Source of the DNA: RUG14871 sp045539425
GTDB lineage: Bacteria > Bacillota_I > Bacilli_A > Erysipelotrichales > Erysipelotrichaceae
Assembly: GCA_045539425.1 (NCBI GenBank)
Contig: JAZQFH010000008.1
Coordinates: 62,001-126,000 of the forward strand
Reading direction: 5' to 3'
Length of the DNA stretch: 64,000 nt
Under the pieces are notes generated by a model that did not search any database, was not told where the DNA came from, and saw only the letters and a program-made list of their open reading frames with translations. A program made the translations under genes and the position numbers. Below, piece by piece: positions 9,117 to 17,783 of this stretch (position 1 is the stretch's first letter; every line of letters begins with the position of its first letter).

Positions 9117-9829
9117 GACGCGGAAAGTGGCTATGGATCCTCCCGCTTTTTCTCTGCCTTTTTCTTTTTCCTTTCTTTCATACAAAAGAAAGCACAGTGG
9201 AGAATCACGAAAAGAAAGCGGAAGGAAAACTTACGCTGATAAAGGAAGAGAAAGAAGTGCAACTTAGGCAGTTTCAGGAAGAATGTGAGGATGTGGCGCT
9301 CGTGCTGGTCTTCCCGGAAGAAGACAGAATCTTTCCCGTCGTCTATACGCCCTATGATTACGATGCCTATTTCCGCAAGGATCTAAGTGGCAATTACAGC
9401 CGCATGGGAACACCGTTTGTGGATGACAGAAGCTCTCCTGACAGCCGTAATCTGATCATCAATGCCCACTCTTCCAAGGACGGGGAGAGCGGGATGAGCT
9501 TCCTGCGCTTCTATACTGATCCCGTGTATTTTGCGGCGCATAAAACGATCAAGTGCATTACGGAAGAAGGGGAGAGGGAATATGAAGTCATCAGCCTGAA
9601 TGAGTTCGATTACGCGCATGCGGAAACCTTTCCATACAACTTCTATCAGGGAGAGTTTCCGTCAGAACACGAGGTTGAAGATATGCTGGAAAGCATGAAA
9701 CCGTATGAAATCTGCGGTAGCGAAGAAGTAAACAGCGAGGGGAAGCGGATTCTGACTCTAATCACCTGCAATATGGAAAAAGAGAACAGCCGCTATATTC
9801 TTTTGGCGCTGGAGAGGAAATCATCATGA
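9113..9829 (+). CDS. Class B-type sortase
   Basis: 238 residues. An N-terminal signal anchor (about 6-22) precedes an extracellular transpeptidase domain. Catalytic residues seen are His119 (INAHSS), Cys219 (TLITC) and Arg227 (NSRYILLA). The block GMSFLRFYTDPVYF after the His is typical of class B sortases. The ATG at 9113 is preferred over an in-frame upstream codon because it overlaps the 28-residue ORF. It is translationally coupled on both sides (ATGA with each neighbour). The family usually joins secreted proteins to the wall or each other. No LPXTG- or NPQTN-like signal is seen in the neighbouring proteins. Confidence 0.92.
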   Translation: MRRGKWLWILPLFLCLFLFPFFHTKESTVENHEKKAEGKLTLIKEEKEVQLRQFQEECEDVALVLVFPEEDRIFPVVYTPYDYDAYFRKDLSGNYSRMGTPFVDDRSSPDSRNLIINAHSSKDGESGMSFLRFYTDPVYFAAHKTIKCITEEGEREYEVISLNEFDYAHAETFPYNFYQGEFPSEHEVEDMLESMKPYEICGSEEVNSEGKRILTLITCNMEKENSRYILLALERKSS

Positions 9830-10650
9830 GACGGATATTACTGTGTTTGGGATTATGGATGCTAGCAGGGTGCAGCGCAGCGCCTCTTATGGAAGAGAAG
9901 AAACAGCTGATTGCCGAAAAGGCAGCGGCGGGTGCCATCCGCTTTCTGAAAGATGAAACACCGCCGAAGATCATTCTGGAAAACGCGGAGGTGCGCATAC
10001 AGGAAGGGGACGAATTTGATCCGTTAGAGAACATCCGCATCTATGATAAAAGCAAGCTTCTTGACATCCAGTATCAAAGCGAATGGGATCCTCAGATTGC
10101 GGGGGAGTACCGGATTGCCTTTACGATCCGCGATATCCATCAGAATGAAAGCAGCTCTTCGTTTCTTCTGGTTGTAGAGAAAAAAGATGAGGAAGTAATT
10201 GCGGTAGAGGAAAAAACGAAGACAAATAGCGGCTCGGAAGTAAAACAAAAAGAGCAGGAAATCCCTGCAACAACCCCAAACGAGCCGACTCCGTCGATTC
10301 CAAAGGAGCCGCAGCTGCCTTCCGCAGAACCGGAAGAACCCGAAGAGCCGGAAAAGCCAAAAGAAGAGGAACCGCCTGTTCTCTGCCGGGGAGGGATCGA
10401 CCCGTATCTGCCGTGCGATGCCTATATGGATTTAGAGGAGAACCGTAACAGTGCCTTCCGCATCCTGAGCGGCTCTTTGAGCTATGAGGAAGCGAAAACG
10501 GAAGCTGTCAAAGCGGTGGATGGCATCGGCTGGGAATACAGGGGAATCCACGTGACCAGCTGGTTTCTCACGCCGTTGCAGAATAACGGCAGAGGAGTCT
10601 ACGGATACGGAGTATATCTTTTGAATAATGATGAAATCATCATGCCATAA
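9826..10650 (+). CDS. Lipoprotein with Ig-like domain and proline/glutamate-rich spacer
   Basis: 274 residues. The signal peptide ends in the lipobox LAGC with Cys16 as lipidation site. Residues about 45-125 form a beta-rich domain resembling bacterial Ig-like DUF5011 folds. About 135-185 is a Pro/Glu/Lys-rich spacer of the wall-spanning kind. The last about 85 residues form a small domain with a CRGGIDPYLPC cysteine pair. The start overlaps the sortase stop (ATGA). Its place between sortase and adhesin suggests a membrane-tethered partner in surface assembly. Function is not recognised. Confidence 0.8.
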   Translation: MRRILLCLGLWMLAGCSAAPLMEEKKQLIAEKAAAGAIRFLKDETPPKIILENAEVRIQEGDEFDPLENIRIYDKSKLLDIQYQSEWDPQIAGEYRIAFTIRDIHQNESSSSFLLVVEKKDEEVIAVEEKTKTNSGSEVKQKEQEIPATTPNEPTPSIPKEPQLPSAEPEEPEEPEKPKEEEPPVLCRGGIDPYLPCDAYMDLEENRNSAFRILSGSLSYEEAKTEAVKAVDGIGWEYRGIHVTSWFLTPLQNNGRGVYGYGVYLLNNDEIIMP

Positions 10651-10672
10651 ATAGAAAGAGAGAAGAAGAGAA

Positions 10673-13600
10673 ATGAAACAATTATGCAGGATCTTTTTGT
10701 CACTGCTCTTACTGATGAGTACGGTGACCTTGTTAAAGGCGGAAGAAAAGAAGACGGAAGAGAGCTACATTTCGCATGAGGTCACCTTTTCGGAAGAAAC
10801 GGAAGAGGTCTCACGGCAGATCAGTTATGAAGATCTGTTTGCGGATGCGGATCCGCTGGGACTGACAGATGCGCACGGAGAAGGTGAGGCGAATGATCTG
10901 CGCGATGAAGCGGGACTATTGGCACAGGGAAGAATCCCGAAGCAGGGAACGCGTTTGGTGCGCTATAAGAACAATTTCACACCGTGGGGTTATTCCTACA
11001 TCACGCTCTTATATCTTGATGATCAGCCGGTTTTCTGTATTGAGCCGGAAGTGCAGTTCAAGATCGTTGACGAATATACCCCGGTGGATGTGGACTTTAC
11101 CAGCTATTACGGTCTGAGCGTACAGGAGCGCTTCAAGCTCTGGCAGATCGTCAAATACGGATACTGCTATCCCGGACATCAGAGCAATGACTGGTATGTG
11201 GCAACGCAGCTGTATATCTGGAACACATTGAAAAAGACGGAATATATCACCTGGACGGTGGACGGGAAAGAGCTGAATACCGACTACTACCGGAATTTCA
11301 TGAAAGAAATCGACCGTCTGATTGAAGATAATAAAGTGAAGATGAGACCGTCCTTTGCAGGGCAAACCGTCAAGGCAAGACTGAATGAGGAGTTCTCGCT
11401 CACTGACAGCAATCATGTGATTAAAAACTATAAATTGAAGGATACGAATGGAATCAATGCCGTGATTGAAGGCGATACCCTGAAGATGAGGGTGACTTCC
11501 CGTGATTTTGATCCCTCTCTTTCCTTTACGCATGCCTATGAAGCAGAGGATGCCTTAATTGCGTATGGGAATGAATCCGCATCCTCGCGCGGACAGATGG
11601 TCATCGACATCGCCCCATCCTATGACCCGGTGGAGGATTTCAAGATCCAGATCGACCTGTTGCGGTCGCTGGAGCTGAAGATTTGGAAGCGGGATGCAGA
11701 AACCGGGGAAATACCACAGGGGGAAGCCACTCTGAAGGGAGCGAAGTTCAAAGTGGCATTCAAAGATGTTCCGGACGTGGAGTATCTGGTGGAAACCGAT
11801 GAGAGCGGATGCGCCACCCTGAGTGATCTGAGGCCGGGAGTCTATCTTGTGAGTGAAGTGGAAGCTCCGGAAGGATACCGTCTGAGTGCGAACGGAGAAG
11901 TGGAAGTGGATCTTCTGGAAGCGGATCTGAGCGTCACCATACCGGATGAAGTGATCAAAGGAAAAATCCGTTTAAAGAAGACAGATGACAGAAAGGACGG
12001 AGTGTCTTTGGCAGCGGGAATTACCTTCCATATCTTTGATACAAAGGGGAAGGAAGTCGGAGTCATGACGACCGATGATGACGGTGTAGCCGTCTCCAGT
12101 GATCTTCCATACGGGAACTATGTTCTTAAGGAGGACGCAAGAGCAGGTTATTATCCGGCGGAAGATATTCATGTCCGAATTGACGGAAGTCAGGATATTG
12201 TGGAAGTCTCTGCTCTCAATCATGAGATCTATGCCAGACTGAAAGTCATCAAGGTGGATAAGGAAAGCGGGAAAATCATCCCGGCGGCGCATGTAGGTTT
12301 TCAGCTTTTAGATGAGAATAAGGAAGAAATCACGCTTGCGGAAGGTACTTTTGAAACCGATGAAAACGGGGAAGCGGTATTTCCCGAGGCATTGGGAACA
12401 GGAACCTATTATCTCAAGGAAATCAGTGCACCGGAAGGGTACGTGCTGAGTGAGGAGCTCTATGAAGTGAAAATCGATGATTCCGTAAATCCTGAAACGC
12501 ATGAGGTGTTGATCTCATTTGAAAATAAAGCCCAGGAAGCGAGCCTGACCGTTAAGAAATACGGGGAGATGCTGAGCGGGGTTACGGAGAAGGAAACGGA
12601 ATACGGTAAGATGATCCTGCCGTACTTCGAAGAAAAGTATCTCGGTAACGTCAGCTTTATCTTAAGCGCAAAAGAAGATGTCGTCCGGAAAGACGGAACG
12701 CTACTGTATCCTGCGGGAAGTGAAGTTGCCCGCTTCACGACGGAAGAGTCCGGACCGATAACACTGGAACATCTCCCGCTTGGATCCTATCTTTTAAAAG
12801 AAGAAACAGCGGCAGAAGGATACGTCAGAAGCACGGAAGCGATCCCGGTAAATCTGGAATATGCCGGACAGAATGAAACCGTCAGCCTGACGGAAATCAG
12901 TCTGAAAAATGCACATCAGAAAGCCCGCTTGCTTGTGGAAAAGGAGATGGAGAAATCCTTATTCCATACGGCAGATGAGGAAGTCTTAAAGGTGGCTATC
13001 GGTTTATACAATACAAAAGAGATTCAAGAGAATAATGTGGTGATCCCGGAAGGAAGCCTGATGGGAATTCTGAGATGCGATAAAGAGGGAAAAGCTGAAA
13101 CGGAGTTGTTACTTAGCGGAGAATATGAGCTCAGAGAAATCGCCACTTCAGAGTACTATCTGCCACTCAGCGAAAGCATTCCGCTCAGCTGGAACTATGC
13201 GGATACAACAGAACCGCTAACGGAACTGAGACTGGAAAGCGCGATTTCGAATGAGCTGAAAAAAGGAGCGCTTGCCGTATATAAGACGGATGAATTTGAG
13301 AACCCCGTATCAAATGCGGCGTTTACGGTTGCGGCAGATCCAGAGTTTACGCAGGTGATTGCGACAATCGAGAGCAACTCTGACGGCATTGCCAGACTGG
13401 AAAATCTTGAAGAAGGAACCTACTATGTGAAGGAACTAAGGGCACCTGAGATCTTTGAAATCGACACCGGTGTCTATCCTGTGAAAGTGACATTCTCCGA
13501 AGAAAGTCAGCTGCTTTTAAAGAACTATCACCGCCCGCTGCGACTGCGAGTAAGCAAGACGGATGAGACGGGTCAGTATCTGAATGGTGCAGAGTTCTCT

Positions 13601-14758
13601 CTCTATCGCGAAGTGGAAGAGAATACGGAAGGTGCGCTAAGGCTTCTCTTTGTCAAACCGGAGGTAACCGTTGATCTGAATGATTATCTTGCGGAGAAGG
13701 AATACCGCATCACTTCCGCAAACCATCATGCTGAATTAAATAACGCGAATCTGACGGTTCACGGAAACAGCGTGTTCTATCTGAATGATAAAATTCTTAT
13801 TATCAGTGATACATCACAAAAGGAAGATGCCGTGCTGAAATATGCCGCATTGTCAGATCAGCAACAAAGCGGAGAAATCAAGGCACACTTTACTTCCCGC
13901 GCACAGCACCGGATGCCGCTTGCGAATGCGGAAGTGATTCTTTACAGTGATGCGACATGCACACAGAAGGCCGGGGAGTACCGGACGGATTTAAACGGGA
14001 ATGTTCTGGTGCAGAATCTAATCGCAGGCACTTACTATTATCCGGATGAGGAAGGAGCCGTCCACGCCGTGATACTGGAAAGCGCCCAAAGTGGTATGAC
14101 GCTCTTTGGTGAGCTGGAACGTAAGCAGGTTTACTACCTGGTGGAAACCGGTCTGCCAAAAGGCTACGACTATCATGAAACTGCTTATAGCCGCATTGAT
14201 ACCGATACGGAAGAAAAGGAAGTAAAGCTGAACCTTGTGAATCTGCGAAGAAGAGTGGAAGTGATTCTGGAGAAAACGGATGCGGAAGAGGAAGATGTCC
14301 TTATAAACGGTGCGGAATTTGAAATCTTTGATCTGAGTGATAATAAGAAGATCGGAGTGTTCTGCAGCGGAGAGATCTGCCTGAGCGTTGAAGAAGACGG
14401 GGTCTATGAAGTGAGTGATACGGCGGATTTTATGAGCGTACTTGCGGCGGAATCTTCCGAAGACGGCATTCTGCGCGTGAAAGAGATTCAGGGCGAAAAG
14501 CTGAACGGCAATTATTACGTCAGAAAGCAGGGAAGCACGGAGATCAGCGGCCCGATTGAAGTACGGGAAGGGGAGATCCGGTTACGGGATATCCTTTACG
14601 GTCATGAGCTGGAATGCGTGGAGATCAAAGCCCCGCAGGGATATGAGATCTCTTCCAATCAGCCGCTCAAACTGGAATGTTCCCCGGAATATGATACCAA
14701 TGTGGTAAGAATGAAGATTGGAAACCGGAAGATCATCCTGTACCGGATGGGTGAATAA
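10673..14758 (+). CDS. Giant adhesin: thioester domain plus about eight SpaA/Cna-B-like repeats, no sorting signal
   Basis: 1361 residues with a signal peptide (about 1-23). Residues about 95-195 match a thioester (TQXA) domain: Cys122 in VFCIEP and Gln179 in ATQLYIW are positioned to form the internal Cys-Gln thioester used for covalent attachment to host surfaces. From about 330 onward there are roughly eight beta-sandwich repeats, each ending in a G-x-Y-x-x-x-E-x-x-A-P-E-G-Y-like element (near residues 388, 480, 577, 704, 817, 915, 1118, 1310). The C-terminus (NRKIILYRMGE) has no LPXTG, hydrophobic helix or charged tail. A terminator follows directly, so truncation by a nearby frameshift is unlikely. 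Attachment presumably depends on the sortase or lipoprotein partner. Confidence 0.9.
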   Translation: MKQLCRIFLSLLLLMSTVTLLKAEEKKTEESYISHEVTFSEETEEVSRQISYEDLFADADPLGLTDAHGEGEANDLRDEAGLLAQGRIPKQGTRLVRYKNNFTPWGYSYITLLYLDDQPVFCIEPEVQFKIVDEYTPVDVDFTSYYGLSVQERFKLWQIVKYGYCYPGHQSNDWYVATQLYIWNTLKKTEYITWTVDGKELNTDYYRNFMKEIDRLIEDNKVKMRPSFAGQTVKARLNEEFSLTDSNHVIKNYKLKDTNGINAVIEGDTLKMRVTSRDFDPSLSFTHAYEAEDALIAYGNESASSRGQMVIDIAPSYDPVEDFKIQIDLLRSLELKIWKRDAETGEIPQGEATLKGAKFKVAFKDVPDVEYLVETDESGCATLSDLRPGVYLVSEVEAPEGYRLSANGEVEVDLLEADLSVTIPDEVIKGKIRLKKTDDRKDGVSLAAGITFHIFDTKGKEVGVMTTDDDGVAVSSDLPYGNYVLKEDARAGYYPAEDIHVRIDGSQDIVEVSALNHEIYARLKVIKVDKESGKIIPAAHVGFQLLDENKEEITLAEGTFETDENGEAVFPEALGTGTYYLKEISAPEGYVLSEELYEVKIDDSVNPETHEVLISFENKAQEASLTVKKYGEMLSGVTEKETEYGKMILPYFEEKYLGNVSFILSAKEDVVRKDGTLLYPAGSEVARFTTEESGPITLEHLPLGSYLLKEETAAEGYVRSTEAIPVNLEYAGQNETVSLTEISLKNAHQKARLLVEKEMEKSLFHTADEEVLKVAIGLYNTKEIQENNVVIPEGSLMGILRCDKEGKAETELLLSGEYELREIATSEYYLPLSESIPLSWNYADTTEPLTELRLESAISNELKKGALAVYKTDEFENPVSNAAFTVAADPEFTQVIATIESNSDGIARLENLEEGTYYVKELRAPEIFEIDTGVYPVKVTFSEESQLLLKNYHRPLRLRVSKTDETGQYLNGAEFSLYREVEENTEGALRLLFVKPEVTVDLNDYLAEKEYRITSANHHAELNNANLTVHGNSVFYLNDKILIISDTSQKEDAVLKYAALSDQQQSGEIKAHFTSRAQHRMPLANAEVILYSDATCTQKAGEYRTDLNGNVLVQNLIAGTYYYPDEEGAVHAVILESAQSGMTLFGELERKQVYYLVETGLPKGYDYHETAYSRIDTDTEEKEVKLNLVNLRRRVEVILEKTDAEEEDVLINGAEFEIFDLSDNKKIGVFCSGEICLSVEEDGVYEVSDTADFMSVLAAESSEDGILRVKEIQGEKLNGNYYVRKQGSTEISGPIEVREGEIRLRDILYGHELECVEIKAPQGYEISSNQPLKLECSPEYDTNVVRMKIGNRKIILYRMGE

Positions 14759-14767
14759 AGAAAATGT

Positions 14768-14801
14768 AAAGAGCTGTTCCTCTTTGGAAACAGCTCTTTT
14801 T
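14768..14801 (+). terminator. Terminator of the sortase/adhesin operon
   Basis: An 11-bp stem AAAGAGCTGTT / AACAGCTCTTT, extended by an imperfect CC/GG step, is followed by TTTTT. Confidence 0.9.
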
Positions 14802-14838
14802 CGGTAGAAGTTGGCACAATGTGCCGGGAATAAAAAAA

Positions 14839-14912
14839 TGGCAGGGGTGGCAGGAATCGAACCCGCATTAACGGTTTTGGAGACCGCCGCACTGCCGTTG
14901 TACTACACCCCT
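14839..14912 (-). tRNA. tRNA-Trp (anticodon CCA)
   Basis: Read on the minus strand, a full cloverleaf is present: acceptor stem AGGGGTG / CACCCCT, anticodon loop CTCCAAA giving anticodon CCA, T arm GCGGG-TTCGATT-CCTGC, discriminator G and an encoded CCA end. It decodes UGG. It is isolated and has its own promoter. Confidence 0.97.
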
Positions 14913-14925
14913 GTGTCGCTCAATT

Positions 14926-14954
14926 ATTTTAGCATACTATTTAAATGTTTTCAA
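14926..14954 (-). promoter_or_regulatory. Promoter of tRNA-Trp
   Basis: On the minus strand there is TTGAAA (14949-14954), a 17-base spacer, and TAAAAT (14926-14931) preceded by TGC (extended -10). This near-consensus promoter lies 13 bases ahead of the tRNA 5' end and overlaps the upstream region of the divergent mscS gene. Confidence 0.88.
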
Positions 14955-14994
14955 TTGCGATTTATAATTATAGATACAAGGCTAGGAATCCAAT

Positions 14995-15852
14995 ATGTTT
15001 AAAAATATCGACTGGACTAAAATCACGGATGAACTGAACGACTTCATGATTGTTATTCTCAAAGACATCATTGTTATCGTTCTGGTATTTTTCATTTCCC
15101 GGTTCCTTCTGAACCGCCTGACGGCATTTACCACGAAATTCATGGACCGTGCCCAGGAAATGGACGACAAGAACAAGAGTAAGGATCTGGCGACTTCCAT
15201 GACGCTGGTCCGCTCCGTGGGACGCTACGCCATTTCATTTCTGGCAATCATCATCATCGTCAATCAGCTGGGCTTCCAGAATGTCTTCTCCAATGTCATT
15301 ACGGCTGCCGGAGTCGGAGCTTTAGTCATCTCCTTGGGTGCACAGAGCATCATTCAGGATATGCTGGCAGGGCTCTTTCTGATGTTTGAAAAACAGTTCG
15401 GAGTCGGAGACTATGTCAAAATCGGAGACTATGAAGGTACGGTCACTTCCATCGCGATGCGCTGCACCTATCTGAAGAATTTCCGCGGGGAGAAGATCAT
15501 CGTGCCGAACGGACAGATCAAAAGCGTGATCAACTATTCCAATGAATTCAATATGGCCATCATCGAAGTACCGACGCCGTATGAGGCGAATACGATGGAA
15601 ATCGTGGAAATACTTAAGGATGTGGCCTGGAAGTATTATGAAGAGCACAGGGATATCTGTTACGATGTGCCGAATGTGGTCGCCATTGCGGCTTTCCAGG
15701 ATTCCGCCGTACAGATCAATATCTATATCAAAGCCAAGGAGCGCAACCACTACAAGATTCAGAATGACATGCGTCTGCTTGTGAAAGAGCGCTTTGACAA
15801 GGAAGGCATCTCGATTCCTTACAATCAGATCGTGGTGCATCAGGGAGAGTAA
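14995..15852 (+). CDS. Small-conductance mechanosensitive channel, MscS family
   Basis: 285 residues, a membrane channel opened by turgor. Two N-terminal helices (about 20-40, 70-90) precede the pore helix GAGVGALVISLGAQSIIQDMLAG (about 100-122, a Gly/Ala-rich packing face). The beta domain follows with GDYVKIGDYEGTV and PNGQIKSVINYS. TATAAT lies at 14963-14968 and a weak AAGG-type site precedes the ATG. The next gene starts three bases after the stop, so the two form an operon. Confidence 0.94.
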   Translation: MFKNIDWTKITDELNDFMIVILKDIIVIVLVFFISRFLLNRLTAFTTKFMDRAQEMDDKNKSKDLATSMTLVRSVGRYAISFLAIIIIVNQLGFQNVFSNVITAAGVGALVISLGAQSIIQDMLAGLFLMFEKQFGVGDYVKIGDYEGTVTSIAMRCTYLKNFRGEKIIVPNGQIKSVINYSNEFNMAIIEVPTPYEANTMEIVEILKDVAWKYYEEHRDICYDVPNVVAIAAFQDSAVQINIYIKAKERNHYKIQNDMRLLVKERFDKEGISIPYNQIVVHQGE

Positions 15853-15855
15853 GCT

Positions 15856-16797
15856 ATGTTCAATATCGCAATTATGGGCTGCGGCAATATCGCCAACCGC
15901 GTAGCCAAGGGAATCGTATATTCGGAAGGCTGCCTGTATGCGGCATGCAGCAGAGATAAGGAAAAAGCCAAGGCATTCGCCCTGAAATATCCGACCTGCA
16001 AATACATGACGTATGACGAGGTACTGGAAGATCCAAATGTGAATCTGATCTACATTGCGACGATCAATACCACGCATTACGACCTGATCAAAAGATGTCT
16101 GAGTGCCAAAAAGAACGTCATCTGCGAAAAGCCGATGCTCGCCACAACCGATGAGATTCGTGAAGTATTTGCCTTGGCAAAGGAGAAGGGTTGCTTCTTA
16201 ATGGAGGCGCATAAGACCTGCTTCACTTCACTGAATACGTATCTGAAGACACGGATCGATGAAATCGGAGAGATCCGCCGTATTGAAGCACAGTACTGCG
16301 GAAAGATCGATGTCTCCTTAATGAAGGAGAGCAACAACCGTGAGAAGACCATGGGCGGAAGCTTCTTTGACATCGGTGTGTATCCGATCTGCTTTGCCAA
16401 TCTGTATGCGAATAGCCCAATTCAGGAAATCAATATCGTATCCACTCATGCGGACGGTTATCCGGTGGATGTGGAGACAATTGCCGAGCTGGTCTATGAG
16501 AACGGTGTTACGGCCAGAGTGAAATCCAGCTGGCGGGATTCTTCCGTGAATAAAGGAGTTATTCAGGGAGAGAAGGGACGCGTGGAAATCGTCAATTTCT
16601 GGAAGAATACGGAAGCGGTCTTTATCAAAGACGGAAAGCGTGAAGAGATCCATGTCGAGCAGGACAGCGACTTCACCGGTGAAATCAACGAAGCGATCCG
16701 CTGCATCCGGGAAGGAAAACTGCAGAGTCCGGTGATGTCGGAAGAGGCATCGGTGGAAATCTGCCGGGTTCTGGAAGAATTAAAAAAACAGTATTAA
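15856..16797 (+). CDS. Gfo/Idh/MocA-family NAD(P)-dependent oxidoreductase
   Basis: 313 residues. The Rossmann nucleotide site MGCGNIANRV lies at about 7-16. The family EKP motif (ICEKPML) is near residues 92-98. The C-terminal dehydrogenase half includes GGSFFDIGVYPI. Such enzymes oxidise sugars, inositols or sugar derivatives. It is preceded by GGGAGAG and co-transcribed with mscS. The downstream terminator separates it from the transketolase/IolB genes, so a shared pathway with them is possible but not shown. Confidence 0.9.
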   Translation: MFNIAIMGCGNIANRVAKGIVYSEGCLYAACSRDKEKAKAFALKYPTCKYMTYDEVLEDPNVNLIYIATINTTHYDLIKRCLSAKKNVICEKPMLATTDEIREVFALAKEKGCFLMEAHKTCFTSLNTYLKTRIDEIGEIRRIEAQYCGKIDVSLMKESNNREKTMGGSFFDIGVYPICFANLYANSPIQEINIVSTHADGYPVDVETIAELVYENGVTARVKSSWRDSSVNKGVIQGEKGRVEIVNFWKNTEAVFIKDGKREEIHVEQDSDFTGEINEAIRCIREGKLQSPVMSEEASVEICRVLEELKKQY

Positions 16798-16806
16798 TGT
16801 AAATAT

Positions 16807-16848
16807 GGCCATTTTTTGAACCGATTATGAGCAAGAAATGGTCTTTTT
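16807..16848 (+). terminator. Terminator after the Gfo/Idh gene
   Basis: GGCCATTT (16807-16814) pairs with AAATGGTC (16836-16843, one wobble), followed by TTTTT. The loop is long (21 bases), so strength is uncertain. Confidence 0.65.
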
Positions 16849-16916
16849 ATATACCGTTTGAATGAATTGGTGGTATGATAACATTTAAGACATTTATACG
16901 GAAAGAGGGGATAACG

Positions 16917-17783
16917 GTGAGCAGAAACGAAGAGATTCAAAAACTGAAAGAGCTTGCCGCGGAAATCCGCGTGGAAACGCTGAAGATCCTGGCGTCTCAC
17001 GGAAGAGGACATCTGGGTGGCAGCATGTCCATTGCGGATACCTTTGCGGTCCTTTACGGGGCAGTGATGAAATATGATCCCTGTAACCCTGATTGGGAAG
17101 AGCGCGACTGGTGTGTTTTGTCCAAGGGGCATGCCGGACCGGTCATGTATGCGACGCTGGGAATCGAAGGATACTTTGAGCGCTCCGCAGCCTATACGCT
17201 GAATCATGCAGATTCCGCATTCCCGTCTCATACTGATCATTTAAGAACCAGAGGTGTTGATCTGACGACCGGTTCTTTGGGACAGGGAATCAGCGAAGCC
17301 GTGGGAGCGGCACTCGCCTTCAAAATGCAGAAGAAGAGTAACCGGGTCTACGTCATTATCGGAGACGGCGAGGCGGATGAAGGCGAAGTGTGGGAAGCCG
17401 CCCAGTTTTCGGCACACTATCACCTCGATAATCTGATTGCCTTTGTGGATAACAATGGGCGTCAGCTGGATGGCTCCACGGAGGAAATCATGAGTCATCC
17501 GAAAGGCATCGGCGCAAAGTTTGATGCCTTCGGCTGGAATGTCATCGAAGTAAATAACGGAAATGATGTGGAAGAAATCCTGGATGCCGTTCGGGCTGCC
17601 AAAAAGGTCAGCGGTGTTCCGAGTGTCCTGATTCTGCATACCATTAAAGGGAAGGGAGTTTCCTTTGCGGAACAGAATGGAGCTCACTCCTCCACCTTAA
17701 GCAAAGAAGAGTGGGAGGAAGAGATCCGCAAGGCGGAAGAAAACCTCCGCAGGATTCAGAGAGAGGAGAGTGAAGCCGCATGA
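16917..17783 (+). CDS. Transketolase-like protein, N-terminal (ThDP-binding) subunit
   Basis: 288 residues from GTG 16917, which has AGAGGGG seven bases upstream. The earlier in-frame ATG at 16875 lies within a TG-TATGAT -10 box and is rejected. The thiamine-diphosphate motif runs GDGEADEGEVWEAAQ to VDNNG (about 145-180), and the substrate-site SHGRGHLGG is near 26. It forms a two-subunit transketolase with the next gene, which starts by ATGA overlap. Split transketolases often serve specialised sugar pathways rather than the pentose cycle; the IolB-like neighbour supports that reading. Confidence 0.92.
   Translation: MSRNEEIQKLKELAAEIRVETLKILASHGRGHLGGSMSIADTFAVLYGAVMKYDPCNPDWEERDWCVLSKGHAGPVMYATLGIEGYFERSAAYTLNHADSAFPSHTDHLRTRGVDLTTGSLGQGISEAVGAALAFKMQKKSNRVYVIIGDGEADEGEVWEAAQFSAHYHLDNLIAFVDNNGRQLDGSTEEIMSHPKGIGAKFDAFGWNVIEVNNGNDVEEILDAVRAAKKVSGVPSVLILHTIKGKGVSFAEQNGAHSSTLSKEEWEEEIRKAEENLRRIQREESEAA

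Noticed and set aside
16875..16916. ATG 16875 as start of the transketolase N-subunit
   Set aside because: It lies inside a TATGAT -10 box and lacks a ribosome-binding site; GTG 16917 has AGAGGGG.
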